A stretch of 64,000 bases of DNA from assembly GCF_000494755.1 (NCBI RefSeq), contig NC_022657.1:5308001-5372000 (forward strand), read 5' to 3'. Positions 43,582 through 52,038 of the stretch are shown one piece after another. The position numbers and the translations under genes were made by a program. The stretch comes from Amorphoplanes friuliensis DSM 7358 (GTDB lineage: Bacteria; Actinomycetota; Actinomycetes; Mycobacteriales; Micromonosporaceae). The notes below the pieces were generated by a model. The model was given only the letters and a program-made list of their open reading frames with translations, searched no databases and was not told the DNA's origin. The stretch's first letter is position 1; each line of letters opens with the position of its first letter.

Positions 43582-44312
43582 TGATCAGGCGGATCAAGGC
43601 CTGCCTCAACGGTGACCGGGCCCAGGGTGTGCCGGTGACGGCGGCCGAGGTGGCGCGGGCCGCTGCCGAGGCCGTGGCGGCCGGGGCCGAGGCGATCCAT
43701 GTGCATCCCCGTGACGACCACGGCGCCGAGTTCCTGGCGGCGGCGGACATCGGTGCGGCGGTTGCGGCCGTGCGGGGCGCCTGCCCGGGTACGCCCGTCG
43801 GCGTCTCCACCGGACTGTGGATCACGGGCGGTGACGTGGCGCGGCGGATGGCGGCCGTCGGCGGGTGGGCCGGGCTGCCCGTGGACAGGCGCCCGGACTT
43901 CGCGTCGGTGAACGTGAGCGAGGACGGGTTCGCCGACCTGGCCCGTGTCCTGCGCGGCTCGGGCATCGCCGTCGAGGCGGGCGTGTGGTCCGCGGGTGAG
44001 GTCGGGACGCTGCTGGGCGTACCGGTGGATCGGATCTTGATCGAGGTGTTGCACACGCCGGCGGCGGACGCGGTGGCCTCGGCCGACACGATCCTGGAGC
44101 GGCTCGACCGGCTCGGTGTGTCCGGGCCTCGGCTGCTGCACGGCGAGGAGGAGGCCTGCTGGCCGCTGATCCGGCACGCCGGGCGGCTCGGGCTGCCGAC
44201 GCGGATCGGGCTGGAGGACACTCTCGACCTCGACGACGGCTCGCCCGCGACCGGCAACGCCGAGCTGGTCGCCCGGGCGCTGGAGATCTGGGCGAAGGCC
44301 CGACTTCCTTGA
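43581..44312 (+). CDS. BKACE (DUF849) beta-keto acid cleavage enzyme-like protein
   Basis: A 243-residue protein of the BKACE/Kce family, Zn-dependent enzymes that condense acetyl-CoA with beta-keto acids and cleave them. The metal-binding histidines are in AIHVHPRDD, and the conserved Glu region is in RIGLEDTLDL. It is shorter than the usual 270-310 residues, so the fold is compact. The substrate is unknown. Its 3' end is the first unit of a 41-bp repeat array. Confidence 0.85.
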   Translation: MIRRIKACLNGDRAQGVPVTAAEVARAAAEAVAAGAEAIHVHPRDDHGAEFLAAADIGAAVAAVRGACPGTPVGVSTGLWITGGDVARRMAAVGGWAGLPVDRRPDFASVNVSEDGFADLARVLRGSGIAVEAGVWSAGEVGTLLGVPVDRILIEVLHTPAADAVASADTILERLDRLGVSGPRLLHGEEEACWPLIRHAGRLGLPTRIGLEDTLDLDDGSPATGNAELVARALEIWAKARLP

Positions 44313-44570
44313 AGTTGGGGCCTTAGATCCGGGCGAAGGCCCAACTTCCTTGAAGTCGGGGCCTCAGATCCGGGCGAAGGCCCAACTTCCTTGAAGTCGG
44401 GGCCTCAGATCCGGGCGAAGGCCCAACTTCCTTGAAATTGGGGCCTCAGATCCGGGCGAAGGCCCAACTTCCTTGAAATTGGGGCCTCAGATCCGGGCGA
44501 AGGCCCAACTTCCTTGAAGTCGGGCCTCAGATCTGGGCGAAGGCCCAACTTCCTTGAAGTCGGGCCTTGA
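44285..44570. repeat. 41-bp tandem repeat of hairpins (about seven units)
   Basis: Units begin at 44285, 44326, 44367, 44408, 44449, 44490 and 44530; five are exactly 41 bp, the sixth lost one G, and the last is partial. Each holds GGCCCAACTTC, a CTT centre and GAAGTCGGGGCC (with AAGTT/AAATT variants), so every unit folds into a near-perfect stem. Unit 1 lies inside the last codons of the BKACE gene and the array ends at the stop of the convergent PP2C gene. The repeats read as a row of terminators, possibly grown by slippage. I saw no other copy in the window. Confidence 0.95.
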
Positions 44571-46427
44571 TCAGCCCGGCCGCAGGTAGCGGCGCAGGTC
44601 CTGGGTCTCCCCCGTCACCGGCCGGAACGCCAGGATGCAGGTGTCGTCGTCCGGATTGGCCTGACGCAAGCGGCTGAGCAGCTCGGCCAGCGGCTGACGC
44701 GGGGACGCCGCCACGGCCTCGTCCACCGTGCGGATCACCGCGTCGAGGCCCTCGTCCAGGGTGCGCCGGCGGTGCTCGACCAGGCCGTCCGTGTAGAGCA
44801 TCAGCACGTCACCGAGCTCCATACGCAGGGTTGCGCACTCGTACCGCGCGTCCTCGACCACACCGAGCATCGGCCCGCTCGGACGGGCCAGCGGCTCGGT
44901 CCGGCCGGCCCGGCTCAGCAGCGGCGGCAGGTGCCCCGCCTGCGCCCAGGTCAGCCGGCGCTGCGCCGGCTCGTAACGGGCGACGATCGCGGTCGCGGCC
45001 GTCTCGGGGCGCTCCTGGTCCAGGTCGCAGGTGAGCCGGTTCAGGTGGCCGAGCAGGTTCGCCGGGTCACTCGTGGTCACGGCGAGCGCTCGCAGGGAGT
45101 AACGCAGCTGGGCCATCGTCGTCGCTGCCTGTGTGCCGTGCCCGGCGACGTCCCCGATCGCGAACAGCACCGAACCGTCACGCAGCGCAGCCGCGTGGTA
45201 CCAGTCACCGCCGACGAGGCTCTCCTGGCCGGCGGGCAGGTACCGCACCGCGACCTTGACGCCGGGCAGCTCGATCGGCCCCTCCGGGATCGGCAGGATG
45301 ATCTGCTGCAGCCGGGCCGCCAGCTCGTGCTCGGCGTGCAGGCTCCGCCGGTGCTCGTCGAGCTGCTCCTCCACCTCGGCCAGCCGGCGCACGCTGGTCT
45401 CCCGGGCGGTCACGTCCTGCACGATGCCGAAGATCCGCAGTGGACGCCCGGCACCGTCACGAACGGCATCGGCCACCGTACGCAGGTACTTGATCCGGCC
45501 GTTGACCTTGATCCGGGCCGTGACATCAACCTGTTCGCCGCGCTCGAAGGCCTCCGCCGCCGCGAGACGCAGCGGCAGGTCCTCGGCCACCTCCAGAGCC
45601 TCCGACTCCTCCCGGCGCAGCGGGCCCAGCGCCGGGTCCCGCTCGTAGATCCGGTAGAGCTGCGCCGACCAGTGCACCTCGCCGCGGACCAGGTCCCACT
45701 CGCCCCAGCCGAGGTTGCCCAGCCGCTCGGTGACCGCGATCCGGTCGTTGTCACCCTGCTCACGGCCGTGCTGGACCCACGTCAGGAACAGGCTTGAGCC
45801 CAGCCGGTGGCACCGCACGGTGTAGACGGCCTCGCCGAACGGGACCGGTCCGACCACCGTCGGCTCACCGGTCTCGAGGACCCGCCGGTACGCCTCCCAG
45901 CGGTCGCTGATCACCGTCTCCGGGAACTGCTCGCCCAGCCGGGTGCCGACGAGCTGACGGCCACGGCGCCCGTCCGGTGCGACCGCTTCCGGGCTGGTCG
46001 CGGCGTACACAAAATCGGCGAGACCGCCCGACCGGTCCCGCAACGGCGTCAGCAGGGCGGCCTGACCGGGCAGCAGATCGAGCACGGCCTGCACCACGGC
46101 GAGCCAGGGCTCGACCACCCGGACCGGGGAGCCGCCGAGCGCGGGCAGCACCGCCGGCCGCAGCTCCGGCAGCCCATGGTCCTCGCCCGGCTCCGGAACG
46201 TCCAACATGCTGATCACGCCGGCGGCGACGTCGACGACCTCACGGTTCTGATCCGCCGCCATCTTCAGCAGGTGCCGGTGCGCCTCCGACAACCGGCAGT
46301 GCGTCCGTCCCGCGAGCAGTCCGACGGCACGGTCGACAGTGGCCCACCCGGCCTCGGTGGAAGGCCGGCGCGCCGCGGAACGCAAGCTCTCCATCGCCTC
46401 GAGATAAGCCTGCTGGCCGCCGCCCAT
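44571..46427 (-). CDS. ANTAR-PAS-PP2C (SpoIIE-type) serine phosphatase
   Basis: A 618-residue multidomain regulator. An N-terminal ANTAR-like helical unit (residues about 15-70, VDRAVGLLAGRTHCRLSEAHRHLL) is followed by PAS-like domains; one near residues 230-335 shows GEWDLVRGEVHWSAQLYRIY and FGIVQDVTARE. A coiled linker leads to a C-terminal SpoIIE PP2C domain with GGDWYHAAALRDG, FAIGDVAGHGTQA and DDDTCILAF acidic metal ligands. Such proteins usually dephosphorylate anti-sigma antagonists. An RNA-binding ANTAR joined to a phosphatase suggests coupled RNA and sigma control. Confidence 0.9.
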   Translation of the reverse strand: MGGGQQAYLEAMESLRSAARRPSTEAGWATVDRAVGLLAGRTHCRLSEAHRHLLKMAADQNREVVDVAAGVISMLDVPEPGEDHGLPELRPAVLPALGGSPVRVVEPWLAVVQAVLDLLPGQAALLTPLRDRSGGLADFVYAATSPEAVAPDGRRGRQLVGTRLGEQFPETVISDRWEAYRRVLETGEPTVVGPVPFGEAVYTVRCHRLGSSLFLTWVQHGREQGDNDRIAVTERLGNLGWGEWDLVRGEVHWSAQLYRIYERDPALGPLRREESEALEVAEDLPLRLAAAEAFERGEQVDVTARIKVNGRIKYLRTVADAVRDGAGRPLRIFGIVQDVTARETSVRRLAEVEEQLDEHRRSLHAEHELAARLQQIILPIPEGPIELPGVKVAVRYLPAGQESLVGGDWYHAAALRDGSVLFAIGDVAGHGTQAATTMAQLRYSLRALAVTTSDPANLLGHLNRLTCDLDQERPETAATAIVARYEPAQRRLTWAQAGHLPPLLSRAGRTEPLARPSGPMLGVVEDARYECATLRMELGDVLMLYTDGLVEHRRRTLDEGLDAVIRTVDEAVAASPRQPLAELLSRLRQANPDDDTCILAFRPVTGETQDLRRYLRPG

Positions 46428-46655
46428 TCCGCTCCCGCCTGCTGAGATTGACCGATCCGACTCCTGCTTACGCCACCGCGCCGCGCACCGTCATCCCCCG
46501 TTCACCTCCCCCTCCGTCCCACCTGCGGCGCAGCGCCGGCCAGGTCACCCGGAAGGGCGACCAGCGCCCGGTGGCCGTCCGGACAGCCCGCGCGGCCGAA
46601 CGTACGAGCAGGCCGGGCCGGTGATGGGCGGTGCGGTCATGCGCCGGAAACAGCC

Positions 46656-47504
46656 ATGACCGATCATGGGTGGATGGACCTCGACGGGGCACGGCGGATC
46701 AGCTACCGCGTCGAGCAGACCTTCCGGTACGCCTACGAGGCCCCGGTGACCGCCCTCGCACAGCGCCTCGTCGTCGTCCCCCGGCGCCGCCACGGCGACC
46801 TGTACCGCCGCCACCACCGCCTCGAGGTCACCGGCGCCGCCCACGCCCGCCGCGCCCGCCTGGACTCCGCCGGCAACACCGTCGTCCGCGTCGTCGCCGC
46901 CCGCGTCGAGCACGCCGTCGAGTTCCGCCTCACCGCCGACCTCGACCGCGTCGCCGGCGACGGCCCGCCGGAACTACCCTTCGCCGCCCTGCGCGACCCC
47001 CGCCTCCTCCGCCCGACCCGCCTCACAGCCCCCGACGAGGCACTCCGTGACCTGGCCGCTCCCTGCACAGGTACGGACGCCGAGGACACCGCGTCCCAGG
47101 TCTGCGCGGCCGCCCACGCTGCTTTGACCTACCGGTACGGCGTCACGACCGTCAGCACGACCGCAGCCCAGGCGCTGGCGGCCGGCCAGGGCGTCTGCCA
47201 GGACTCGGCCCACGTCATGCTCGCGATGTGCCGCCTGCTGGGCGTACCGTCCCGCTACGTCTCCGGCCACCTGATCGGCCAGGGCGGCACCCACGCCTGG
47301 GTCGAGATCCTGGTCCCCCGCGGCGACCGCGCCGTGGCCCTGGCCTTCGACCCATGCCACGGCCGCCGCGCGGGAAACGGCTACCTGACGGTGGCGGTCG
47401 GCCGCGACTACGCCGACGTCGCCCCCACCTCCGGCACCTACGTCGGCGCCCCCGGCGGCACCCTCACCGGCACCCGCAACGTCACCGTCACCGCCGTCGA
47501 TTAG
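46656..47504 (+). CDS. Transglutaminase-like family protein
   Basis: A 282-residue cytoplasmic protein. An N-terminal beta domain (YRVEQTFRYAYEAPVTALAQRL) precedes the transglutaminase core with Cys in GQGVCQDSAHVM, His in GGTHAWVEI and Asp in FDPCHGRR. The triad is complete; it may act as a protease or amide-forming enzyme rather than a crosslinker, and the substrate is unknown. About 228 bp separate it from the divergent PP2C gene, and the STAND gene follows. Confidence 0.88.
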   Translation: MTDHGWMDLDGARRISYRVEQTFRYAYEAPVTALAQRLVVVPRRRHGDLYRRHHRLEVTGAAHARRARLDSAGNTVVRVVAARVEHAVEFRLTADLDRVAGDGPPELPFAALRDPRLLRPTRLTAPDEALRDLAAPCTGTDAEDTASQVCAAAHAALTYRYGVTTVSTTAAQALAAGQGVCQDSAHVMLAMCRLLGVPSRYVSGHLIGQGGTHAWVEILVPRGDRAVALAFDPCHGRRAGNGYLTVAVGRDYADVAPTSGTYVGAPGGTLTGTRNVTVTAVD

Positions 47505-47515
47505 CCGTTTGCCTC

Positions 47516-47521
47516 TAGCAT
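47516..47521 (+). promoter_or_regulatory. -10 box of a leaderless STAND gene
   Basis: TAGCAT lies 6 nt before the GTG at 47528, in the 23-bp gap behind the transglutaminase gene. No ribosome site is present, so the STAND gene probably has its own leaderless transcript rather than depending on readthrough. Confidence 0.45.
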
Positions 47522-47527
47522 CGGAGA

Positions 47528-50500
47528 GTGTCGACACCGTCACCCGCCCATCGCGTACGGGGATGGTTGTGGCTTGCTCTGATCCCGGGTGTGGGCGGTG
47601 CGGTCGCCGCGATGGCCGAACTGTCCGGCACCGACGACCCGCGCCCGATCACCGTCGTCCTCTGGCTCACCGTGGCCGTGCTCGCGTTCGCCCTGCCCGT
47701 CACCGTGCTGCTGACCAGGTCACGGCAGGATCGGCGGCGGCACGGCGCTGAGGCCGTCGGTGAGCTCCGGCGCCACTTCCTGACCCGCGGCCGCGGCGTC
47801 ACGCCGTCATCCTTTCGCCGGCAGTGGTACTTCACCGGGCGGGAACGGGCGCTCCGCGAGCTGTCGGCCTGGCTCGCCGGTGAGCTGCCCGGCGACCACC
47901 GCACCCGGGTGGTGACCGGCGGACCCGGCGCCGGGAAGTCGGCGGTGCTGGGCCGGGTGGTCACCTTCGGGTTTCCGGCGCTGCGTCGTGAGGTGCCGGC
48001 CGGACAGACCCCGGCGGACGCCGGTCTCGTGCCGCCACCGGGGAGTGTGCACTGTGTCGTGCACGCCCGCGGGCGGACGGCGGATCAGGTGGCCGCCGAC
48101 ATCGGCCGCAACGTGGGTCGCCCGGTCGGCACCGCCCTCGAACTCCTGGCCGTGCCCCACCGCGACGCGGGACGGCCGGTCCGCGGGATCGTGATCGACG
48201 GCGTCGACGAGGCCCAGGATCCCGAGCACCTGATCACCGAACTCCTCGAGCCCCTGGCCGCGGGCGCTGCGGCCTGGCGGATCCGGCTGCTGCTGGGCCT
48301 CCGGACCGGTGCCGACCGGAGCTTGCTGCGCCGCTTCGGTCCGTACCTTCTGGAGGTACCGCTGGACGACCCCGGGTACTTCGACCGGGCGGACCTGTCC
48401 GAGTACGCCCGGCGCTGCCTGCTGGCCGAGGGTGAGCCGGGGGTGTCGTCGCCGTACCGAAAGCGGCCCGAGCTGGCCGCGCGGGTCGCCGCTGCGGTCG
48501 CTCAGCGCGCCGGCACGAACTTCCTGATCGTGCAGCTCACGTGCGTGACCCTCGCAGCTCTGCCGGAGGCCACGGACGCCTCCCCCGAGCAGTTCCCCGA
48601 CTCCGTCGGCGCCGCGATGGAACGCTACCTCGCGGCGTTCGGCGCCGAGCGGAGAACGGCTCGTGACCTGCTGGTTCCTCTCGCCTTCGCCCAGGGTGCC
48701 GGTCTCAGCGACCCGGTCGTATGGGCGGCGCTGGCAACCGCCCTGGGCACTGCCCGGTACACCGAGCAGGACGTGGCGTGGCTGCTCGGTGAGCGCCGGG
48801 CCGTGCATCTGCTGACCAGGGCCGACGATGCTTCCCGGCTCTTCCACGAGGCCCTCGGTGAGCACCTCCGCGCCGCAGTGGCCGAGCGAACCGGCGTCCG
48901 CGCCGCTCATCGCCTGATCACCCGCACCCTGATCGATCACGTGCCACCCGGCCCGGACTGGCTCGCCGCCGGGAAGTACGTCCGTCTGCACCTGGCCGCC
49001 CACGCGTCTGCGGCGGGCCAGGTCACCGAGCTGCTGCTTGACCCGCTCTTCCTGATCGCCACCGACCCCGACGAGGTGATCGGGGTGCTGCCCATCAACG
49101 AGCGCGCGGAGGGCCGGCCCTCCCCGGAGCTCCAGGACGTCATCGATGTGGTGCTGCGGGCGGGCCGCACCCTCTTCGTCCGGAACGACGCCGAGCGGGC
49201 GGCCTACCTGCAGATGGCGGCCCGGAAACTCGGCGCGGAGGAGCTGGCGGGCAGACTCGCCGCACTCCCGCTGGCCCTGCCCTGGTCGGTGCCGTGGGCA
49301 CGGTGGCGGACCATCACGGCCGGTGCCGGACTCATCGGTTCGCAGAACGAATATGTGCGGCGCCTCAGCGTCGGAGCACAGCTGATCGTGGCCTGCTCCG
49401 ACAACAGCCTGGGTGTGTGGCGGCTGACCGCCGAGGGAATCCATCCGGTGCTGCTGCCCGAGCGGCTGCGAGGCTTGCTGTCGGCGGCACCCGTCCCCGG
49501 TGCGGTGATCACCGTCCACACTGATGGCAGCCTGCTCCGCCACGACGTCGTCTCCGGTGAGGTGCAGCCGTGGACGCCCAAGGTCGGCGTGGACCAGCTG
49601 GACTACTGCGCGCCGATCACTTTTCAGGGCCGCGACCTGCTGGTCCTAGGCGGCGCCAGCCATGTACGGCTCTGGGATCCCGTCGATGACAAGCCTGCCG
49701 GGCCGCTGATGCAGCTGCCGCCCGGCTCGTCCCTGCTCGACGCCGCGACGTGCACCGGGCGTCCGCTGGTGCTGACCGACCTGGCCGGCCGGGTGCGGGC
49801 GTTCGATCTGGCCGCGGGTGACCCCTACGGCGAGTCCTTCCTCGCCTTCGACGACACGATCGCCGATCTGGACGGTCCGGTGTGGTCGGGGGCATTGGGC
49901 GAGGCTGACGGCCATGTCGTTGCCGTTGTCGCGGGCAGAGGGGACCGGCCGATCGTCCGGTACGACCTCGACACCGGAGGTCGTCTCGGTGGCGACCTGG
50001 CCTCACCGGGCATAGCGACGATGTCCCTTGCAGTGGGGTACGGCCTGCTCGGTGCCGGGGGCGCCGACGGCCGGCTCAAGCTCTGGTCCTGGCCTGCCGG
50101 AGAACCGATCGGCCACGACGTCGCCGCACACGAGGGCGGGATCGACAGCGTCGCAGTGCTGGAACTGAACCGCGAGACCGTGGTTGTCACAGGCGGGCGC
50201 GACGGGGCCACCAGGGTCTGGTGGCCCCGCGACTCCGCCGCTCGGACGAAGGACGATCTCTCCACCGGCCAGCTGCTGAGGATGCGGGTCGGCGGCAAGG
50301 AGAGGCTCCTGGCCACGACCGGCGATGACCTGCTGCTTCTCGATCCGGGGGACGGACGCACGATCGCGACACGTCCGGCGCCGAACCGGGGTCGCGACAC
50401 TCTGGGCAGGTACCTCGGTCCAGGCCCGGGCAACGTCGCGATAACAATGGCCGACGGCACTGTGCACCTGATCGACGCGGCCACACTCAAGACCCGCCGC

Positions 50501-51181
50501 CGGTTCACCGCTGCCGGTCCGGACGACATCGCTGCACTCGCGACGGCACCGGGCCGGGTCCTCGTGGTGACCAGGACCGGCATGCTCCAGATCTGGGACC
50601 CGGCCCGGCCACGACCGATCCGGACGGTCGAGGTCGGCCCGGGGGTGTGGAACATGGTCGCCATCAACGGGATCGCGCTGGCGCCCGGCAGGGACACCAT
50701 CGCAGCTGTCGTTCTCGACACCGGGCAGCCGTCAGCCGAGCGGCTCGCGGCCGGCTGCCCGCTCAGCAGCAGTATCTACCGCATCGTGACCGGCAAGATC
50801 ACCGGCCGCGGCGTCGCTGTCGGCATCGGGGCCAGCTCCCACGTGCACGTCTGGGACGCCACGAAAGGCACCTTGCTGGTGGACACAATCATCGATGACG
50901 GACACCGGATGGCCCTGAGCGACGCCGTCGTTGCACCATTGCACGGCCGGGACGTGGTGGTTACCGGGGGTTATGCGGGTGCGATCGCGATCTGGGATCT
51001 CGACGGGCGGGTCGGGGAGGTCATCGAGCTCGGTTCCCCGGTCTGGTCGCTCGCTGTTGTCGGTGGGGACACCATCGTGGCCGGTGGGCCGTCCGGGCTG
51101 ATCGCGATCACCCTGGGCCGCGACGCCGTCCTGACCGACAGAGCGCGCCGCGACCTGGGTGTCCGGCTTCTCGGGAGTTAG
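47528..51181 (+). CDS. Membrane-anchored STAND NTPase with WD40-like propeller
   Basis: A 1217-residue signalling ATPase. Two transmembrane helices lie near residues 12-30 and 42-62. A NACHT/AAA-like P-loop domain follows, with Walker A GGPGAGKSAV near 131 and Walker B RGIVIDGVDEAQD near 220. A helical arm (about 330-590) holds LFHEALGEHLR, and from about residue 605 onward come many WD40-like blades (AGGADGRLKLWSW, VTGGRDGATRVWW, VTGGYAGAIAIWD). This is the plan of STAND switches, in which the propeller senses a signal and ATP drives oligomerisation. The output is unknown; there is no visible nuclease, TIR or protease domain. Defence or development roles are both possible. Confidence 0.88.
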   Translation: MSTPSPAHRVRGWLWLALIPGVGGAVAAMAELSGTDDPRPITVVLWLTVAVLAFALPVTVLLTRSRQDRRRHGAEAVGELRRHFLTRGRGVTPSSFRRQWYFTGRERALRELSAWLAGELPGDHRTRVVTGGPGAGKSAVLGRVVTFGFPALRREVPAGQTPADAGLVPPPGSVHCVVHARGRTADQVAADIGRNVGRPVGTALELLAVPHRDAGRPVRGIVIDGVDEAQDPEHLITELLEPLAAGAAAWRIRLLLGLRTGADRSLLRRFGPYLLEVPLDDPGYFDRADLSEYARRCLLAEGEPGVSSPYRKRPELAARVAAAVAQRAGTNFLIVQLTCVTLAALPEATDASPEQFPDSVGAAMERYLAAFGAERRTARDLLVPLAFAQGAGLSDPVVWAALATALGTARYTEQDVAWLLGERRAVHLLTRADDASRLFHEALGEHLRAAVAERTGVRAAHRLITRTLIDHVPPGPDWLAAGKYVRLHLAAHASAAGQVTELLLDPLFLIATDPDEVIGVLPINERAEGRPSPELQDVIDVVLRAGRTLFVRNDAERAAYLQMAARKLGAEELAGRLAALPLALPWSVPWARWRTITAGAGLIGSQNEYVRRLSVGAQLIVACSDNSLGVWRLTAEGIHPVLLPERLRGLLSAAPVPGAVITVHTDGSLLRHDVVSGEVQPWTPKVGVDQLDYCAPITFQGRDLLVLGGASHVRLWDPVDDKPAGPLMQLPPGSSLLDAATCTGRPLVLTDLAGRVRAFDLAAGDPYGESFLAFDDTIADLDGPVWSGALGEADGHVVAVVAGRGDRPIVRYDLDTGGRLGGDLASPGIATMSLAVGYGLLGAGGADGRLKLWSWPAGEPIGHDVAAHEGGIDSVAVLELNRETVVVTGGRDGATRVWWPRDSAARTKDDLSTGQLLRMRVGGKERLLATTGDDLLLLDPGDGRTIATRPAPNRGRDTLGRYLGPGPGNVAITMADGTVHLIDAATLKTRRRFTAAGPDDIAALATAPGRVLVVTRTGMLQIWDPARPRPIRTVEVGPGVWNMVAINGIALAPGRDTIAAVVLDTGQPSAERLAAGCPLSSSIYRIVTGKITGRGVAVGIGASSHVHVWDATKGTLLVDTIIDDGHRMALSDAVVAPLHGRDVVVTGGYAGAIAIWDLDGRVGEVIELGSPVWSLAVVGGDTIVAGGPSGLIAITLGRDAVLTDRARRDLGVRLLGS

Positions 51182-51936
51182 TCGTCGAGGCTGCCCATCG
51201 TCAGGTTGACGGTGGTTCCGGTGAAGCCGCTCGCTCCGGGCGAGGCCAGGAAGACCGCCGAGCTCGCCAGTTCGTCGAGGGTCATGAGGCGGCGGGGGTG
51301 GGTGCGGCTGGCCAGGAGTTGTTGCCACTGGTCCCAGGTCATGCCGGTGGCTGCGGCGCGGGGTTCGTAGGCGTTGCGGATGGTGGGGCTGTCGGGCAGG
51401 GCTTGCGGGCGGAGGCCGACCACGCGGATGCCTTGCGGGGCGAGTTCGGCGGACAAGCTGCGGGTGAGGGATTCCTTGGCGGCCATGGCCGGGCCGTAGC
51501 CGCCGATCAGGGGCAGGCCGATGCGGGAGTGGAGGGCGGTGACCGTCATGATCACGCCCGATCGCTGGGGGATCATGCGGCGGGCCGCGAGGCGGGCGGT
51601 CAGGAAGTACGAGTTCGCGTAGTTGGTGAGTGGCAGTGTGAACTTCGCGGCGTCCAGGTCGGCCAGGGGTACGCCCAGGACGGGTGCGTCGTGGAAGCCG
51701 ACCGCGTTGAACGAGATGTCGAGGCGGCCGGCCCGGTCGATCACGGTCTGGAGGTGGTCGTCGACCGCGCGCTCGTCGAGGGCGTCGACCTCCTCGGATT
51801 TGAGGCCGGCGACGGCGGACGGGCGGCGGCCGGCGGGGAAGACGTGGGCGCCCGCGTCGGCGAACGCCTGGGTGACGGCTCCGCCGATCGCGCCGCCGGC
51901 TCCGTAGATCACTGCTACCTGGTCCTTCAGCAACAT
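51178..51936 (-). CDS. Divergent SDR-family protein lacking canonical catalytic residues
   Basis: A 252-residue short-chain dehydrogenase fold. The cofactor loop is GAGGAIGGAV. The NNAG motif is altered (FNAVG), the usual Ser position holds Ala/Thr (TALHS), and after the tyrosine the YxxxK lysine is replaced by Met (GYGPAMAAKE). It may have lost oxidoreductase activity, or use shifted residues. AAAGGA precedes the start at 51936. It is divergent from the ECF-SnoaL sigma gene; nested inverted repeats lie between them. Four bp overlap the STAND stop. Confidence 0.85.
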   Translation of the reverse strand: MLLKDQVAVIYGAGGAIGGAVTQAFADAGAHVFPAGRRPSAVAGLKSEEVDALDERAVDDHLQTVIDRAGRLDISFNAVGFHDAPVLGVPLADLDAAKFTLPLTNYANSYFLTARLAARRMIPQRSGVIMTVTALHSRIGLPLIGGYGPAMAAKESLTRSLSAELAPQGIRVVGLRPQALPDSPTIRNAYEPRAAATGMTWDQWQQLLASRTHPRRLMTLDELASSAVFLASPGASGFTGTTVNLTMGSLDD

Positions 51937-51960
51937 GGTGTTCCTTTCGTCGACGGTGCA

Positions 51961-52015
51961 GACACCGGCCGGCCCGGGAACTGGTCACCGCCCAGTTCGG
52001 CGGGTCGCCGGTGTC
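51961..52015. promoter_or_regulatory. Nested inverted repeats between SDR and sigma genes
   Basis: An outer dyad GACACCGGC / GCCGGTGTC (51961-51969 and 52007-52015) encloses an inner dyad GAACTGG / CCAGTTC (51978-51984 and 51992-51998). They fill the 102-bp divergent gap, so they may be operators or a cruciform-like control region for both genes. Confidence 0.5.
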
Positions 52016-52038
52016 CGTACCGGGGAAGGGGGTGGAGA

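Noticed and set aside
44285..44570. CRISPR array
   Set aside because: The 41-bp units are contiguous with no unique spacers and each is a self-folding hairpin; no cas genes are nearby.
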